Source: Dimorphilus gyrociliatus
Taxonomy: Eukaryota > Annelida > Polychaeta > Dinophilidae
NCBI GenBank assembly: GCA_904063045.1
Contig: CAJFCJ010000064.1
Span: 1 to 47,444, forward strand
Length of the DNA stretch: 47,444 nucleotides
Direction of reading: 5' to 3'
The notes beneath the pieces are model-generated. The model ran no database searches. It was not told the DNA's origin and saw only the letters and a program-made list of their open reading frames with translations. The translations under genes were made by a program, and so were the position numbers. Positions 20,925 to 31,410 of this stretch are shown one piece after another (within the stretch, counting starts at the first letter, position 1; every line of letters begins with the position of its first letter).

Positions 20925-20982
20925 TTGAACATTGGATTCTTTCTAAAATATCAGTGTCTTTTACCTCTCTCTGCTTCCATTG

Positions 20983-20983
20983 A

Positions 20984-21009
<26 letters not shown>
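20983..21009. repeat. (CT)n microsatellite upstream of GPCR
   Basis: CT run about 60 bp upstream of the receptor start at 20924; on the gene's own strand it is a GA run. Confidence 0.95.
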
Positions 21010-21015
<6 letters not shown>

Positions 21016-21289
21016 TATATTTTTCCAATATTAAGTAATTACAGACATTCTGTTTTGTTCTACAAAGAATAAATAATTTTCAACCTTTCTCTACATTATA
21101 TTTTTGTCATTTTGTTGAAGAACTATTTCTTGTGTTATGTTTTCCTGTTTTTGGTTCCTTTCAAAAGAATAGCATTGTTAAAATACCATCTACAGAAATT
21201 TATTAATGGCACCTGTTTATATATTTTTTTTAAATTATTCACTTTTTCATTTATAGTTTAGAATCTCAAAGAATATTTTGAAATAATTG

Positions 21290-22030
21290 TGCACAAAAGT
21301 TTAGGAAAAAGTAAAAGCTGCTCTAAGTGGTATTCCTAATAACATAGTTAAAGACAATTGTAGTCTTAATGAAGTTAACAATACTTGTAATATGGAGGAA
21401 AATTTATTGCATGAAAATGAAACTGAAAATAATGAGAATACTGAAGGATCAAACAAATTTCATATTATTGGTGGAAGTCAAAAAGGGAAAGATATTTTGA
21501 CCAACAATGGCATTGCTTTCAATGTAAAATCTAGAAGTGATAAGAGAACCATCTGGAGATGTTCTGTTAGAAATAAGAATGTTCAGTGTCCATATATTAT
21601 TCAACAAAAAGTAAATATTTTCATAAAGAGTAAACATGAACACAATCCTAACATTGCAGTAATATACTTTAAAAGAACTATTAATAACTCACTATATTTT
21701 AGAAGTGTTCCTCTGCTTTCAGGTGAGTGGAAAAGCCACTTGGCAGATTAAAAAATAGAGCAATTTTTTTACCATTCAAATATCTTTTTCCACTCCTTGT
21801 ATGTTTTTCCCACCCTTGGGACATTTTTTCCCAAAGACAATTTTTCCCATACTCATTTATCCAGAAGAAGTATTGAACACTTTGGACACCCCAGATTGAA
21901 TTGGCCAGTTTACCCAAATTCAAGAAATCACCATAAAAACAATCTACAATGAAGTAAACTTGATAAGATATTTAACTAATGTAACCAAACATGTTTTAAT
22001 AAAGCCTAATTTGACATTTGAAGACGATAT
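21290..22030 (+). pseudogene. MULE transposase fragment
   Basis: The frame 21392-21751 holds an acidic linker (HENETENNENTEGSN) and a FLYWCH finger (GIAFNVKSR, W-RCSVRNK, C-PYIIQQ, HEH), matching the middle of the other MULE transposases. It then loses similarity. The region to 22030 has only traces of coding. MULE-beta is inserted at its right edge. Confidence 0.65.
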
Positions 22031-22039
22031 TGAAAGAGC
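22031..22039 (+). repeat. Target-site duplication, left copy (MULE-beta)
   Basis: TGAAAGAGC, identical to 25411-25419 on the other side of the element. Nine bases is the usual MULE duplication length. Confidence 0.9.
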
Positions 22040-22100
22040 GGGGTCGACAGAAAACGTCCATGAAAGAAAACGTCCATAAACTGAAAGAAAACATCCATTA
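22040..22100 (+). repeat. Left outer terminal array of MULE-beta
   Basis: Three units with core AGAAAACGTCCAT starting at the element tip; the third has a transition in the core. Confidence 0.9.
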
Positions 22101-22211
22101 AAATAAATTTCATTTAAATATAAATATATGTTGAAAAAGTAAACCTTTGGTAAAAGAATATGTTAAACATCTACTTAATAAATGAAATATTCACAAAAAA
22201 AAATCACTTAA

Positions 22212-22235
22212 CTTTTCCTATTAGCTTAATTTTTT
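22212..22235 (+). repeat. 24-bp direct repeat, first copy
   Basis: Perfect match to 22661-22684 (begins CTTTTCCTATTAGC). The two copies bracket the inner array and LRR fragment. Confidence 0.9.
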
Positions 22236-22255
22236 AGGAATTATATTTCCTTATG

Positions 22256-22365
22256 GAGTGAAAGAAAATGTCCATAAAGTGAAAGAAAATGTCCATGAAC
22301 TGAAAGACAACGTCCATACAGTGAAAGAAAATGTCTATAAACTAAAAGTAAATATCAAAAGTCAT
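22256..22365 (+). repeat. Left inner array of MULE-beta
   Basis: Four clear units and one decayed unit of about 21 bp (GTGAAAGAAAATGTCCATAAA type), same orientation as the outer left array. Confidence 0.9.
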
Positions 22366-22625
22366 CAAACATTTTAAAAAGTATTGATTTATCTGCATGT
22401 CATTTAAATGAAAAACAGAGTGAAAAATTTGGAGATTTACTTAAAAGATGCTCTAAAATAGAAACAATAAATTTACACTTAAACAAAGGAATGGGGTATG
22501 AATTTTTAGATATTTGCGAAGGGCTTCAGCAATCATTCAACACTCTAAAGAATCTATATTTAGCTGCATGTAATTTAAATGAAGTACAAAGAAAATTTTT
22601 GGGAAATTTGCTTGAAAATTGAACT
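22358..22625 (+). pseudogene. Captured LRR fragment inside MULE-beta
   Basis: Plus-strand translation gives about 1.5 modules of the LRR family: QKSSNILKSIDLSACHLNE, then LLKRCSKIETINL, then CEGLQQSFNTLKNLYLAACN and a further NLNE start, ending at a stop. It is open through its whole length and very close to modules in 32241-33452. It has no start codon, RING or splice partner nearby, and it begins right at the edge of the inner array. It is host-type coding DNA within a transposon. Confidence 0.85.
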
Positions 22626-22660
22626 TTTCCAAAATTGCTAAGATTTCTTTTTCAATTTTG

Positions 22661-22684
22661 CTTTTCCTATTAGCTTAATTTTTT
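22661..22684 (+). repeat. 24-bp direct repeat, second copy
   Basis: Perfect copy of 22212-22235, just 3' of the transposase stop on the transposase strand. Confidence 0.9.
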
Positions 22685-22709
22685 GATATCAAGGTATTGT
22701 CAATTATTT

Positions 22710-24832
22710 TCAATAATATAATTCTGAGCAAAGCTGCAGAAGCTGGTTTGCATTAATTTCACCTTTTCTAAAATTTTCCCAAATTAAGAAAAGATCTTTT
22801 TGAATTTCACTATAAGTCTTCCTTTGAAGTCTAATTGTCTTTCTCTCATTAAAAGGTTTTTGTACAGATTTATCATGTCTGCTTCCCTCTTTAACTCATC
22901 AATCACTAAATAAAAAGAAACATTTTCTCCAACAATTTTATTGAGCCTTTGATGATAACCTTCCAGATCATTATTTGTCCTTATGCTTTGATCAAAAACA
23001 GACCAAGTCTCTGGAGACCAAAATGTATTTTTTATCCAAGTATTAGACACATAGTCCAACAAATCAGACAGTTTATTTTCTTTTGTCAGTTGATTTTGAA
23101 TTTTAGTGAATTGATTTTCAATCATGCCATGAGGCAAATATGGCAAAGACATAATCATTCTCATGGATTCCCAAGCTCCCTCTTTTTTTCTAAATTCCCT
23201 GCTATAACCGAGTTCCTTAAACAAAACAAATATTAATTGGATTGTTAAAAATTTTAGAAATCAATAAACCTGAATTTTTCTAAATATTGCCTGAGACCAG
23301 TGAAATGAACATCCAGTCAAGACAGCATCAGGCCATATATTTTGTAAAGTTTTCCAAACAGCCTTTTCATAGTCTAAGACTATTTTCTTAGGAGCACAAT
23401 TTTCAGCTAAATCCTTCACAGCCTTAAAAATTTAACATGATTGCTTATTAGTAAGTATATTTATGAAATGTAATTCTTACCTGGAAAAGTAGTTTATATG
23501 CTCTCTTTTTTTTAGAAGACAGAAAAGAAAAAAGCAATGGAACTTGCTTAAGCTGTCCATTTTTTTTCAAAAATACATGAATGGAGTACATTTGAATGAA
23601 AGGTTCATTGGCAATCTTAAAAGTACCATCAAGGTACCAAATTTTCCCCTTTGACAATAGCTCCAATTGATGATTTGTTGCAAAGATAATGATCCTCTCA
23701 TTATTCATATTTATATCCTTTGTTAAAAATTCAGGAGGAATGAATGTCATATTCAGCTCAAAGTTTTTATCATTGGGTACAATAGGCCTGTTCTTCCTTC
23801 TATTCCAATTTCCACTTCTTTACAATTAATTATATTTGGTATGTTTGAAGTACTAGAATACTTGACAAGAACATTTTCAGCAATTCTTTTACCTGAAGAA
23901 TTTATATCACTAGAACAATTGTCTTTGATTTCATTTCTTATACGAATACTGGTTTCTAAATATTTTATTGGTGAATGACAATGAATGTTTGTCCCAATTG
24001 CAAAATTGCTTCCTTTTTGATTGATGCTTGCTTTACATTTTCTTTTTTTGCTTCTGACAGAACAAGTCCATACAGTAGTTGTTTTTGTTTTTAATTTAAT
24101 AGTATATGAAAAACCTTGGTGAAAAAGTAAGTCTTTGCCTTTTTGACTTCCATGTGGCAGAATTTTAAAATGAAAATCATCAGAAGAATTTTCTTTGGCA
24201 GATGTTTCACTTTCAAAAGATTCTTCCTCAATTTTTTCAGATTCTATATATGCATTTTGAATTGTTTCAAAATTTTCAACTTCAATTTCATTATCATATT
24301 CAATATCACTTCCATTAATGATATTTCCTTTGTCAACCTTTGTGTTTATACTTTCATCATTATTGTCATTGCTACTCCATGATATAGATAACCTCAATTC
24401 TTCTGTGAACTCTTCAGTACTCTTTTCTTGTCCTTGATTATTGTCTCCTTTCTCATCAATTTTTAATTTTTCCTCAGTCATGCTGTTATTCTCCTCAATA
24501 TTTTTTTCTGGATATTCAACAATTGCTTCTTCCTTCTCATTAAGTTTTGCAGTAGAATTACTTTTTATTGGTACACTTTCCCTGCATTTTTTTGGTTCAT
24601 CAATTCTCTTTAACATCACAAAACAGGTTTTTTTAGTTATTTTATAACAAATAAAACAGAGTGGTGATGCTGTTGATGAATCTGGAAGAAAAAAAAACAG
24701 TAAATGTTTTTCAAATAGAAGATAGTACAAACCATGCAGACATTTTATATGACAAATATGCAGGCACAATGAGCATTGGCCTTTTATTTGCCTACCAACA
24801 AATTGATCATTGCAAATAGAACACTTATCCAT
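22710..24832 (-). pseudogene. MULE-beta transposase, two frameshifts
   Basis: Exons run 24832-24733, 24681-23481, 23422-23270 and from 23215 down to a stop at 22710, matching the MULE-alpha gene intron for intron (51, 58 and 54 bp). The N-terminal C4HC3 finger (CSIC, CSLC, H-IK-C, CFIC), long acidic linker, FLYWCH finger and DDE residues are all visible: Asp in WYLDGTFK, Asp in VLDYEKA, CSFHW and Glu in NNDLEGYHQ. A one-base deletion near 23810 shifts the frame before the catalytic domain, and another shift near 22825 alters the tail. It cannot make transposase as it stands, but could be moved in trans. Confidence 0.88.
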
Positions 24833-25254
24833 TATTCAATATTTTTTCTAAAATATTGGAGAAAAAGAAGAGCTAAACTAAAATTAATAAATGAATTTGT
24901 CATATCATTATTATGATTATTTATGTAACAATTAGTATTTTGACAATAATATTGAAAAAAAACTTCATTAATAAATAAAATTGCTAAATTTATGTTAGAT
25001 TGATTATTAATAAAATAATCAATAAGTTTTTAATCACAAAGATTAATAAGAACAAAAAAAACCTCTAAAAATTAAAAATTTCATATTACCTCAAGAGAGT
25101 GAAAATAGAAGAGGAAGTTGATATTTTGTATCTCTTTTCCTGAAGATTTCTTCATCTCTACCAGTTTTTTTAAAGTTTTGTGTTAATTTGTTTTTCAACA
25201 TATATTTATATTTAAATGAAAATTTCTTTATTTTATGTGTTCTTTTGATTCATG

Positions 25255-25410
25255 GATGTTTTCTTTCAGTTTATGGACGTTTTCTTTCACTTTATGGACG
25301 TTTTCTTTCAGTTTATGGACATTTTCTTTTACTTTATGGACGTTTTCTTTCAGTTCATGGACGTTTTCTTTCATGTACGTTTTCTTTCATGGATGTTTTC
25401 TGTCGCATCC
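25255..25410 (-). repeat. Right terminal array of MULE-beta
   Basis: Eight inverted units of about 21 bp (16 bp for the one next to last), ending in TGTCGCATCC at 25410. Confidence 0.92.
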
Positions 25411-25419
25411 TGAAAGAGC
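25411..25419 (+). repeat. Target-site duplication, right copy (MULE-beta)
   Basis: TGAAAGAGC, identical to 22031-22039. Confidence 0.9.
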
Positions 25420-26099
25420 TATATATCAATCCAATTAGGTTTAAAATCACAAATTTGACTTTTTTTAATAAATCTGTTCTTACAACTTTTTTTTGGTAAG
25501 TTGGCTTAATAGAGATTAATGAAGTTTTTCATTTGTACACATTTAGGCAGTTTGTAGGTACTAAACACATAAGCTCGTAACCAGGCTCACAAATTCACAC
25601 AATACACCCAAATTGTTACATTTCATTCATCAATGGAAAGCAATATTGAAAGAGTATTATAGAGTACTCTACACACCTAAAACTACAACATACACTATTT
25701 AAACCAAGTTGTAAAAGTATTTTACAACTTAGATGTTAACCCAAATTATTATACACATCATATTTAATGAATATTAATTATATCTTCCACTATTCTATTT
25801 ATATTTGGAGCTTTTAGATTATTGTCACTTTTCAACAGTATTGTATGCACAATACTATATTGGATGATTAAGTTTAATACTTTTATCCTACCAGTCCTTT
25901 ACACAGAAACATATTATCTTACACAAACAATTATTATTAATAATTTGTTGTATATTAAAACGGCATCAAGTTGACCTTTTCCTATTTTTGTGTTTTGGAA
26001 TCAATCCAACTTCTATTAATAATTGTTACATCTTAGGCAACTTTCTGACCTACTAAAATAGGGAGCAAAAGTTCTCCAAGATAAAGAAAAAGTAACAAA
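25420..26099. other. Intergenic with one palindrome copy
   Basis: AT-rich, no gene seen. Positions 25833-25859 hold a diverged copy of the AACAGTATTGT...ACAATACT palindrome. Confidence 0.5.
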
Positions 26100-26490
26100 C
26101 ATGGAAGTATATTTGAACTTTCCCTTTATCCAAATTGTTACATTTGTTTGTGTGAATATTTTTATCCGTGAACTGTGAACTATTGGAAAAGTATATAAAC
26201 CCTACGAATTTAACAGTAGTCAGTTCAGTTTTCTAACCATCAGCTGGTTGTTCAAACTTGCTTGTTTAGAACTAGAAACTCATTTACTCAAATACATATT
26301 CTTTGAATGAAATACTGGTGTTTGTTGGTTAATTTTTACTGGAATTACATTTATTAAGACTACTTGTGGACGAACTTGAAAGGTTCTATTTGGACCAGTA
26401 CTTTGGCACATTGGTAAATGATTGGAGAGGACGAATTTGATAGTGACGAGCTAGGACTTCCTACAATTACAATACAACAAAGTACATCAT
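26100..26490 (-). repeat. Dispersed repeat B, diverged copy (inverted)
   Basis: Ends at 26490 on the TGTACTTTGTTG terminus and contains the shared 'gaatatgtatttgagtaaat' block (inverted). A TATA-like 'gggtttatatac' lies inside (minus strand). The half beyond 'ttcacggataaa' differs from copies 1 and 2. Confidence 0.5.
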
Positions 26491-26754
26491 TAGTTGTTTT
26501 AAATGAAAGAACATTTCTATAGAATTTTAAAGCAAATAAAAAAAATAAAATGATATCTTATGTGTATGTATCGTCATCTTATAGCAATATTTCTCATCAC
26601 TACCATCAAGGCAGTCCATATTCATATCACATTCATCTCTTTTATATATACATTGTTTATTATTGAATGTGCTATAAGAAATATTGTTGATTAAAAGTTG
26701 TAAATGAATTGCTTCTTAATTCTATCAATTAATAAATTACTTACAACAATTTTT

Positions 26755-26900
26755 CTGAACAAAGTATTGAACCAGTATTGTACAATGCAGATAGCACTCA
26801 TAGAGATATGACCTAGTTTTGCAAAGGGCAGTTCATACACATTGTGCAGCAATAAAACCTATTAAATTATATACAGAATATTGATATTGATCTCAATATG
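26755..26900 (+). repeat. Dispersed repeat C
   Basis: Matches 4255-4370, 29020-29150, 36300-36420 and 45400-45480; marker is 'cattgtgcagcaataaaacc'. Confidence 0.6.
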
Positions 26901-27083
26901 TATTGATAATTTCTGACCTACATTTTCCAGACAAGGTTAGACAAAAAGTATGTGAAAAAAATTAGTTCATGTCTTGAGTTCAACAATTCACAATTGAAAT
27001 ATTCTAACTATGAAAGCATATTCAATACAAAAAATAGTTATATTCTAAGCCTTTAGGCCATAATTTCTTGTTTTTTTTTAAAA

Positions 27084-28267
27084 TTACTGTTCCGTCGTCT
27101 TTAGTTTGTACTTGCACAATTCCTGATAGATATCCATACTTTCATCAATAGCTTCCTGGCACTCTGCTGGAATATCCCATTCTTGCTCTTTTCCTTCTTG
27201 AGTATTTTCAAATTTGTTTGTTGACAACAGATGTTTATGATATGGATTCCATGGACTTAAAAAAAAAACAATTTTTTTCAGATTTGTGGTCAAATTATTT
27301 TTAAAAAAATTATATTACTGTCGAAGCTTTTTAAAATTTGTTGTTGAACCATCCCATTCCACCATACAATGTTTATAGTCCATTCCAACCATCTGACAGT
27401 ATTTTTTTACTACACCCACTAGAATTTTTAAATTAGTAAACAAAAAAAAGTTTTTATTTATAACTTTAAGATCCTGTCTACTCACCAGAATTATTAACTA
27501 AATCATCAGCTTCAATTACTATTGGCTCTTGCCCAAGAACTTTAGTAACATGTTCAAAAAGTTCCATCAGTTGCTTAAATCCAGCTTCAGTCTTGTCAAA
27601 ACTAGTATAAGTTGGGTCCTAAATGAGTTATTCACACTAGGATTAATTTTGTGTATGAAATATTGAAAAAAAAAATAACCTCTCCTTTCCTTATTACAGA
27701 ATACAGTGATCTGACAGTTTTATTTGGATTCCTAATAAGAAATGTGTGTTGAAATTTGTCTGGAAGTGCATCAAATCTTCCTCCTAGCTGATAGGCCAAT
27801 TCTTTGATGAAAATGTATTTCTCTGAAATATTTAAGCATCATTATATGAAGTTGTTATAAGAGATAGTTTACCAGATGGTTCCTTTTCACACATTTCCTT
27901 ACACTTTTGGAAAGAGTAGCCTATGTCTAAATTTACTTCATGTCTGCAAAAATATTTGTTGTATAATTTGAATGATTAAACCTGAACAACTCATTTATTT
28001 ATCATTTATTTTTGAATTTTTTGTTACATGATAATTTAAAAGAATATAAAGATACCTGTCATGTTTTTTCTCAGAAGAATAGTAGAAGCAGGGCATGTAT
28101 GGCTCAAGTAAAACCTGTTGCATGGAGAAATAGATAAATTTAATGAATGTTAAAATCTATTAATATAATTATACTAACCTTTGTATCTGGTCGTTGAGCC
28201 ATTGCTCTTGAAAATGTTGTTGAACATGATCTGGGAGCTGTCCACAGGGCAATTTTTTTCTTGCCAT
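27084..28267 (-). CDS. Sulfotransferase-like P-loop protein, seven exons
   Basis: Exons on the minus strand are 28267-28179, 28114-28056, 27943-27873, 27822-27680, 27618-27486, 27418-27319 and 27255-27084, all with GT...AG introns and agreeing frames. The protein is about 255 residues. ALWTAPRSCSTTFSRAM near the N-terminus matches the 5'-phosphosulfate loop of PAPS-dependent sulfotransferases, in the subfamily often annotated as branched-chain-aminotransferase-like. LIRNPNKTVRSLYSV matches the 3'-phosphate element (R-x-P, later S). It probably transfers sulfate to a small cytoplasmic substrate. Oddity: from the ATG at 28265-28267 the frame meets the rest only if the A7 tract (28252-28258) were one base longer; otherwise the start lies in an unseen upstream exon. 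Confidence 0.8.
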
Positions 28268-29010
28268 TTCTGCTTAAATGCTTGTAAACTCAGTTTTTTA
28301 TATTGAAAATATTCAACACAATACAGTCAAGATTCTTTTGTAATGGTTCAAAAAAATTGTATTACTAACAATATTGTACTTTGTTGTATTGTAATCATTA
28401 CAATTTCTACTTCTGCAAAACAGTATTTGACTGTTTCAGGGTTAGGTTAAGGTTGGGTTAGGCCACTCACAATATCAATGCTCCAATTAAGATATTCGAG
28501 TCCAAGTTAAAATATATATATATATATTATGTATTAACAGAAAGAGTTTTCTTAAAAAAGGTTAAGTGCACTGTTTTGTCATCTAGTCTTCATCAGGCAC
28601 TGTTGTTTCAAAATTTAAAATGGACTCAAAAACAGACAGAGAATAGAGGTAAGAGGTTAACCCATTCATGAACCAATTCACCCTGTCTGTATGTAGTACA
28701 GTGTGTTTCTGTGGCGTGTGTACATAGTTCCATATTATGGACTCTTACTATCTGTGTGTGTTTCATAACAAGCCTGTGTGGTGATATGTCCTGTGTGTAT
28801 GTGTGTAGATGTTAATATGCAGTGTGTAACACAGCCACCTTTGATTTATAATGTGTGACCAACACCCTTAACTAAACACCTGGTTACAAGTGTGTATGCA
28901 ATTGTGGGATTACCAGTCTGTACTGACTAATGCTATCAGATATGTGGGAATATTTACAATTCAATATACAATGAAACTCTCATTTGCCCAAGCCTTTGAA
29001 CTGAAATTGT
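28268..29010. other. Intergenic, fragment of repeat B and TG-rich DNA
   Basis: About 28375-28440 matches the first bases of repeat B. 28640-28850 is rich in TGTG motifs. No gene seen. Confidence 0.45.
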
Positions 29011-29014
29011 CACC

Positions 29015-29230
29015 ATTGTACACACATATTCATCAGCTATACTATACAATAGATATACAGTATTAAACTAGTTTCACACAGTGCAGTGCAAATACAATGC
29101 CCCACAATAAAACCTATTAAATTATATACAAAATATTGCTATTTCCAACCTAGCATTAATGTTGTAATTTATTAATCTATAAAATTTAAGATTTTGAACC
29201 AAAAGCAGTTCAGAGTTGTTAATTTCAATG
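29015..29230 (+). repeat. Dispersed repeat C
   Basis: Another copy with 'caataaaacctattaaattata' and the following 'gctatttccaacctagcattaat' block. Confidence 0.6.
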
Positions 29231-29756
29231 CATCATTCAGCATAGATATTTTATTCCTTTCTTTAAATATTTATTGGAATATTGTTGAAAACAATCACTG
29301 TCCTTGTTGAAAAAGCCCACTGTACTTGTTAAAAACACCCAATGGTGTTTAAAAACTGCTCATGTTCGTACCTGCATCGCAGCATATATGTATAATAGAA
29401 TTGTGCCTACCCAGAGCAAAGATTTGAAATTGGCCTATTGATATTGCTCTATGTACTAAATTTGAAAGCTCTATAATAATTAATAACAGATTTGGTCTTT
29501 TAAAGACGAATATTTTAATGTTTAAAACAAAGTTTAAATATAACATTCATAGGAATGCATATCTCAGCAACTTCTTGGCAGATTTTGATGAAATTTGAAG
29601 TAAAATTAATGACAGAATAAGACTATATCAAATTAGAATGAATTGAAATTATAGGGTTAGCATTATATAATTTTATTAAAGCTTGAATTGCTTGTGGCAT
29701 GTTCCCACAGGATTTTCCATGTGTCTGACAAATATATTATACATTTTTTTTCACAG

Positions 29757-30025
29757 AAATCAATTATAGTTTGAAGGTTAAGGAGTCAACATCATATTAA
29801 AAATAGCTGGTCTAATGAACAACTTCTACAATTCCTTTCAAAATATACATCCTTCAATAATAGAATGGTATGTCTACATGTCATTAAACAGTAAAGTGTC
29901 TTATATATATTTTGAATGTTTTATTCACAGGGTTCATATTTAGTTTGAAGAATAAGGAGTCAACATCACATTTAAAATACCCAGTTAAATGAACATCCTC
30001 TACAATTGCTGATGATTCTAAAATG
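29757..30025 (+). repeat. Duplicated exon-like units
   Basis: Two related blocks, 29757-29867 and 29931-30025, each preceded by a TTCACAG acceptor-like site and followed by AATG|GTATGT donor-like sequence. They share 'aaggagtcaacatca' and neighbouring bases. Both contain stops in the best frame, so they look like decayed, duplicated exons or part of a non-coding repeat. Confidence 0.45.
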
Positions 30026-30082
30026 GTATGTACAAATTCTGATATACAGTGTCATAATACATAGCACTTTCAATATGATATA

Positions 30083-31410
30083 TTAGGTACGAATGAAAAG
30101 TTTCAGTCACTGTGTGTTTTTGTTAGAAATATTTGATGAATGTGGTTAATTTTTGTGTATGTTAAAGCCTAAAGTATATGCTACAAATATTGATAATTTA
30201 ATTTTTCAATAGTCCCCTCCGTTTTCTATACAAGCCTGCCATTTGCTAGGAAGTAGAGTGATGCCATTCCGGTAAAACGAGGTTGGCTTTCTCCTCAGAA
30301 AATCTTTGACATCTGTCTCCAATTCCTCCAAATTGTCATAATGAGATCCTCTGATATGGTCCTTCAATCTCCCAAAAAGATAATAGTCAGAGGGAGCCAA
30401 ATCAGGACTGTAGGCTGGGTGAGGGCATAATGACCACCCTTGATCTCTTATGAAATCTGTTGTATAGAGACTTGTATGCGGTCTTGCATTATCATGCTGT
30501 AGTATCATTTGTTTTCCAGGTCTAATTCTATGCAACCTCTTCCTTAGTCTCTTTAGGGTCTCAACATATTGTATTGAGTTGACTATTTCTCCATACTCCA
30601 TGAATTCAATGTGGACTAAACCAGAATAGTCCCAAAAAACTGAGCACATCAGTTTTTCTGCTGACTTGGCCATTCTAAGCTTCTTGTCAGGTGGAGATGA
30701 TGTGTGTTTATAAGTCAAAGAAGACCATTTAGATTGTGGATCATAGAGGTGTACCCAGGTTTCATCTCCAGTCACAATTTTTTCTAAAAAGTCTCTTCCT
30801 TCTGCCGTGTATCTTTCAAGTAGCTCCATACAATGACTCACCCTCACCTGCTTCTGGTCCAGATTGAGAGCATAAGGAATCCATTTTGCACAGATCTTTC
30901 TGTATCCTAGCTCCTTTATAATTTTCCTTACAGTCTGTTGACAAAATTTCTATTTGTTGGGCAATTGCTCTCTGAGAAATGGTCCAATCTTCTCTGATAA
31001 GCCTGTCAATTTCTTCTCTATTCTGACCTGTTACAGCTGTGCTTGGATGACCAGATCTTGCCAAATCTTTAAAATTTTTTCTTCCTTTTTTTCTGTCAGA
31101 TACCCACCTCCTTATTGAACTTTCACTCAGAGTTTCATCCCCACAAAAGCTTTTTAACCGCTTATAAATTTGTCTTGCAGACACCTTCTCATGCACTAAA
31201 AATGCTATGATTGGTTGTTGATCAGAACGTGTGCACATGACTTGCAGTTGCTCATACCAAAATAAATTTGTAATGCCTCAACAGAATCGAATGAAAGTTT
31301 GCACAGTGAAAGTTTACTAAGTTCCTAAGATTATTGGAAAGTATCAATGATATTAGTTAAGCCGTTTTAAAATTACAGCACAGTGACTGAAACTTTTCAT
31401 TCGTACCTAA
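30083..31410 (-). mobile_element. Mariner element
   Basis: 1,328 bp with perfect 32-bp inverted repeats (30083-30114 and 31379-31410, starting TTAGGTACGAATGAAAAG) and TA on each side (30081-30082, 31411-31412). Length and ends are typical of full-length mariners. Confidence 0.95.
30206..31238 (-). pseudogene. Mariner transposase, single frameshift
   Basis: The first frame (31238 to about 30935) has two helix-turn-helix regions and a GHPST linker like the GRPS hook. The second frame (about 30940-30206) carries the catalytic D,D34D residues: Asp in TGDETWVH, Asp in HDNARPHT and the final Asp in YSPDLAPSDYYLFG. One single-base frameshift near 30930-30943 separates them; everything else is open. 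It is a recent copy, inactive unless the shift is an assembly error. In-frame length is about 345 residues, the normal size. Confidence 0.9.

Larger units (their letters stand above)
22040..25410 (-). mobile_element. MULE-beta, complete element with LRR cargo
   Basis: 3,371 bp between perfect 9-bp target duplications. Termini are GGGGTCGACAGAAAACGTCC on the left and, inverted, GGATGCGACAGAAAACATCC on the right (16 of 20 identical). Inside each end are tandem units of about 21 bp with core GAAAACGTCCAT: eight at the right (25255-25410), three plus five at the left (22040-22100 and 22256-22365), the two left groups separated by about 155 bp. It carries a frameshifted transposase and, between the inner left array and the transposase 3' end, an LRR fragment. 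Confidence 0.92.

Noticed and set aside
24143-24647. Plus-strand frames rich in Phe and Ile
   Set aside because: Antisense of the acidic linker of the MULE-beta transposase.
25188-25499. Frames with repeated FLSVYGR-like peptides
   Set aside because: Translation of the MULE-beta right array; no coding meaning.
28435-28470. Telomere-like GGGTTAGG runs (also near 41385 and 8225)
   Set aside because: Only one or two imperfect units each, and two lie in MULE-delta or generic repeats; not an interstitial telomere.
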